Positions 6,343 through 7,737 of a DNA stretch of 7,737 nucleotides are shown one piece after another. Below the pieces are notes generated by a model. It was not told the DNA's origin. It searched no databases and worked only from the letters and a program-made list of their open reading frames with translations. Source of the stretch: UBA668 sp031413415 (GTDB taxonomy: Bacteria > Actinomycetota > Acidimicrobiia > Acidimicrobiales > Ilumatobacteraceae); assembly GCA_031413415.1 (NCBI GenBank), contig JANOET010000171.1, positions 1 through 7,737 on the forward strand, given 5' to 3'. The translations under genes and the position numbers were made by a program. How positions within the stretch are numbered: the first letter of the stretch is position 1; each line of letters opens with the position of its first letter.

Positions 6343-6361
6343 ATCTGACGGTCCGTCAGAT
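6343..6361. promoter_or_regulatory. Putative operator, copy 3 (perfect palindrome)
   Basis: The site reads ATCTGACGG-T-CCGTCAGAT: perfect 9-bp arms about a single central base. It sits in the 49-bp gap between divergent start codons, centred 23 bp from the aldehyde dehydrogenase ATG and 27 bp from the amidohydrolase ATG. The same core TCTGA-N7-TCAGA occurs at 1706-1722 and 2575-2591. Length and symmetry fit a TetR-family operator. It differs from the KstR and KstR2 consensus motifs. Regulator identity is inferred; no regulator gene is in the window. Confidence 0.8.
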
Positions 6362-6378
6362 TTTTGCTGGGGAGTTCG

Positions 6379-7737
6379 ATGTACGACGAGGTCATCACCG
6401 GGGGAACGGTGTTCGATGGGAGCGGCGCTCCGGGCGTGCTCGCGGACGTGGCGATTCACGGCGGCCGCATCGTGGCCGTGGTGCCGCCCGGCGAGCTCGC
6501 CGACGACGCAGCCATCACCACCGACGCCACCGGCAAGTACGTTGCACCGGGCTTCATCGATCCGCACACGCACTACGACGCACAGTTGCTGTGGGACCCC
6601 ACCGCCAGCCCGTCCAGCGTGCACGGCGTGACCACCGTCATCGGCGGAAACTGCGGGTTCACTCTGGCGCCGCTGCTCCCTGGCGACGCCGACTACCTGC
6701 GCAAGATGATGGCCAAGGTGGAAGGTATGCCGCTGGCAGCGCTCGAGCACGGCACCGATTGGTCGTGGGAGACGTTCGCCGACTACCTCGACCGCCTCGA
6801 CGGCAACGTGTCGGTCAACGCCGGCTTTCTGGTCGGCCATTGCGCCATCCGCCGCTACGTGATGGGTGGCGAAGCCGTGGGGCAGTCCGCCGAACCGGAC
6901 CAGGTGCAGGCCATGCAGGCCGAACTGGCAGCGGCGATCACTGCGGGCGCGCTGGGCTTCTCGTTCACCAACTCCACCTCGCACTCCGATGGCGAAGGCG
7001 AACCGGTGGCCAGTCGCTGGGCGACACCCGATGAGCTGATCGCTCTGTGCGAAGAGACCGGCCGACACGAGGGCACCACGCTGGAAGGCATCGTGCCCGG
7101 TTGCCTCGACCGGTTCAGCGACGACGAGATCGATCTGCTCGGCAGGATGAGCGCGGCGGCAAACCGACCCATGAACTGGAACGTGCTCACCGTCGATTCC
7201 CGCGAGCCCGATCGGGTGCCGCGCCAGATGCAGGCCTTCGACCGGGCGGCGGCGATGGGTGGCCGTGTGGTGGCGCTCACCATGCCCGTGCAAGTGCCGA
7301 TGAACATGAGCCTGCTCACGTTCTGCGGGTTGTGGTTGCTTCCTGGTTGGCAGGCCGTCCTCGGCGTGCCGGTGCCGCAGCGCATCGAGCGGCTGCTCGA
7401 CCCCGACACGCGGCTGCGGCTGCTGGAGAACAGCAAGGCACAGGAGGCCGGCGTGTTCCGCCGCCTTGCCGACTGGGGCGATTACGTGGTGGGCGACACC
7501 TACGGCGCGGACAACCACGGCCTGAAGGGGCGCACGGTGCGCGACATCGCCGCAGAACGGGGCGCGTCGTCCTTCGGCACCTTCCTCGACATCTCCATCG
7601 CCGACGATCTCCGTACCGTGTGGTGGCCGACACCGCAGGACGACGACGCCGAGTCGTGGCGCATGCGCGCCGAGCTGTGGAACGACCCGCGCGCCATGAT
7701 CGGTGGCTCCGACGCCGGCGCCCACCTCGACCGCATG
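6379..7737 (+). CDS. N-acyl-D-amino-acid deacylase-like amidohydrolase, 3' truncated by window end
   Basis: This is an amidohydrolase-superfamily protein of the D-aminoacylase family; 453 residues are present and relatives usually run to about 500-580 aa. The N-terminal small beta domain starts YDEVITGGTVFDGSG, then APGFIDPHTHYDAQ (56-69) gives His63 and His65. GVTTVIGGNCGF (83-94) gives the bridging Cys92. LVGHCAIRRYVMGG (151-164) is a family mark, and IGGSDAGAH (441-449) supplies the catalytic Asp445. The two further zinc-binding His residues of characterised D-aminoacylases are not seen where expected (about 232-270: GTTLEGIVPG and RPMNWNVL), which hints at a divergent subgroup. The ATG follows GGGGAG (6369-6374) by four bases, with the perfect operator just upstream. 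The gene diverges from the aldehyde dehydrogenase. It would cleave an amide or related bond; the real substrate is unknown and may not be an acyl-D-amino acid. Confidence 0.88.
   Translation, partial: MYDEVITGGTVFDGSGAPGVLADVAIHGGRIVAVVPPGELADDAAITTDATGKYVAPGFIDPHTHYDAQLLWDPTASPSSVHGVTTVIGGNCGFTLAPLLPGDADYLRKMMAKVEGMPLAALEHGTDWSWETFADYLDRLDGNVSVNAGFLVGHCAIRRYVMGGEAVGQSAEPDQVQAMQAELAAAITAGALGFSFTNSTSHSDGEGEPVASRWATPDELIALCEETGRHEGTTLEGIVPGCLDRFSDDEIDLLGRMSAAANRPMNWNVLTVDSREPDRVPRQMQAFDRAAAMGGRVVALTMPVQVPMNMSLLTFCGLWLLPGWQAVLGVPVPQRIERLLDPDTRLRLLENSKAQEAGVFRRLADWGDYVVGDTYGADNHGLKGRTVRDIAAERGASSFGTFLDISIADDLRTVWWPTPQDDDAESWRMRAELWNDPRAMIGGSDAGAHLDRM

Noticed and set aside
5427..7034. Long plus-strand open frame of 535 codons
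   Set aside because: It runs antisense to the aldehyde dehydrogenase and out of frame over the amidohydrolase. It is low-complexity His/Arg/Gly-rich, as shadow frames in high-GC DNA are.
6334..7725. Long minus-strand open frame of 463 codons opposite the amidohydrolase
   Set aside because: Shadow of the real gene; no motifs, and it would cover the divergent promoter.
1..7737. CRISPR array, tRNA/rRNA genes, insertion sequence or phage genes
   Set aside because: No regularly spaced repeats, tRNA-like folds or transposase/integrase motifs were seen on either strand.

Overview
The window is high-GC DNA with tightly packed genes. It carries an F420-type luciferase-like oxidoreductase, a mycobacterial-style acyl-CoA dehydrogenase followed by a MaoC-type hydratase, a CaiB-family protein and an N-acyl-D-amino-acid deacylase-like amidohydrolase. 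This combination points to an actinobacterium, either an Acidimicrobiia-like lineage or a relative of the Mycobacteriales. The lineage is an inference from gene content and composition only.

Layout. On the minus strand, 1-483 is the N-terminal part of a ChsH2-like MaoC/FAS1-like dehydratase. It runs into an AT-rich end (about 1-72) that does not look like the same gene. Its start overlaps the stop of an acyl-CoA dehydrogenase (480-1676, minus). A 123-bp divergent promoter region separates that gene from an SDR (1800-2579, plus) resembling 3-alpha-hydroxysteroid dehydrogenase/carbonyl reductase. An LLM-class oxidoreductase follows (2611-3510, plus). A 216-bp convergent gap with no gene (3511-3726) holds a large nested inverted repeat and a perfect tetraloop hairpin. 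A two-gene minus-strand operon, aldehyde dehydrogenase (4872-6329) then CaiB/BaiF family III CoA transferase or racemase (3727-4869), comes next. A 49-bp divergent promoter separates it from the amidohydrolase (6379 to the window edge, plus, truncated).

Common control. Three copies of a palindrome with the invariant core TCTGA-N7-TCAGA lie in three promoter regions: ACAD/SDR (1705-1723), LLM (2574-2592) and ALDH/amidohydrolase (6343-6361). Together these regions serve all seven genes. The best copy has perfect 9-bp arms around one central base. I read this as the operator of a single regulator, probably TetR-like, encoded outside the window. The whole window is therefore probably one catabolic regulon. 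The motif does not match the known KstR or KstR2 consensus.

How the genes may work together (inference). SDR and ALDH could oxidise a hydroxyl or carbonyl compound to an acid. The CaiB protein could place it on CoA or epimerise an alpha-methylacyl-CoA. The ACAD and the ChsH2-like hydratase would then carry out the dehydrogenation and hydration steps of beta-oxidation. The adjacent ACAD-ChsH2 pair and the 3-alpha-HSD-like SDR suggest a steroid, terpenoid or other branched or cyclic substrate, but the substrate cannot be read from the sequence. No thiolase, CoA ligase, P450, transporter, regulator, tRNA, rRNA, CRISPR or transposase gene was seen.
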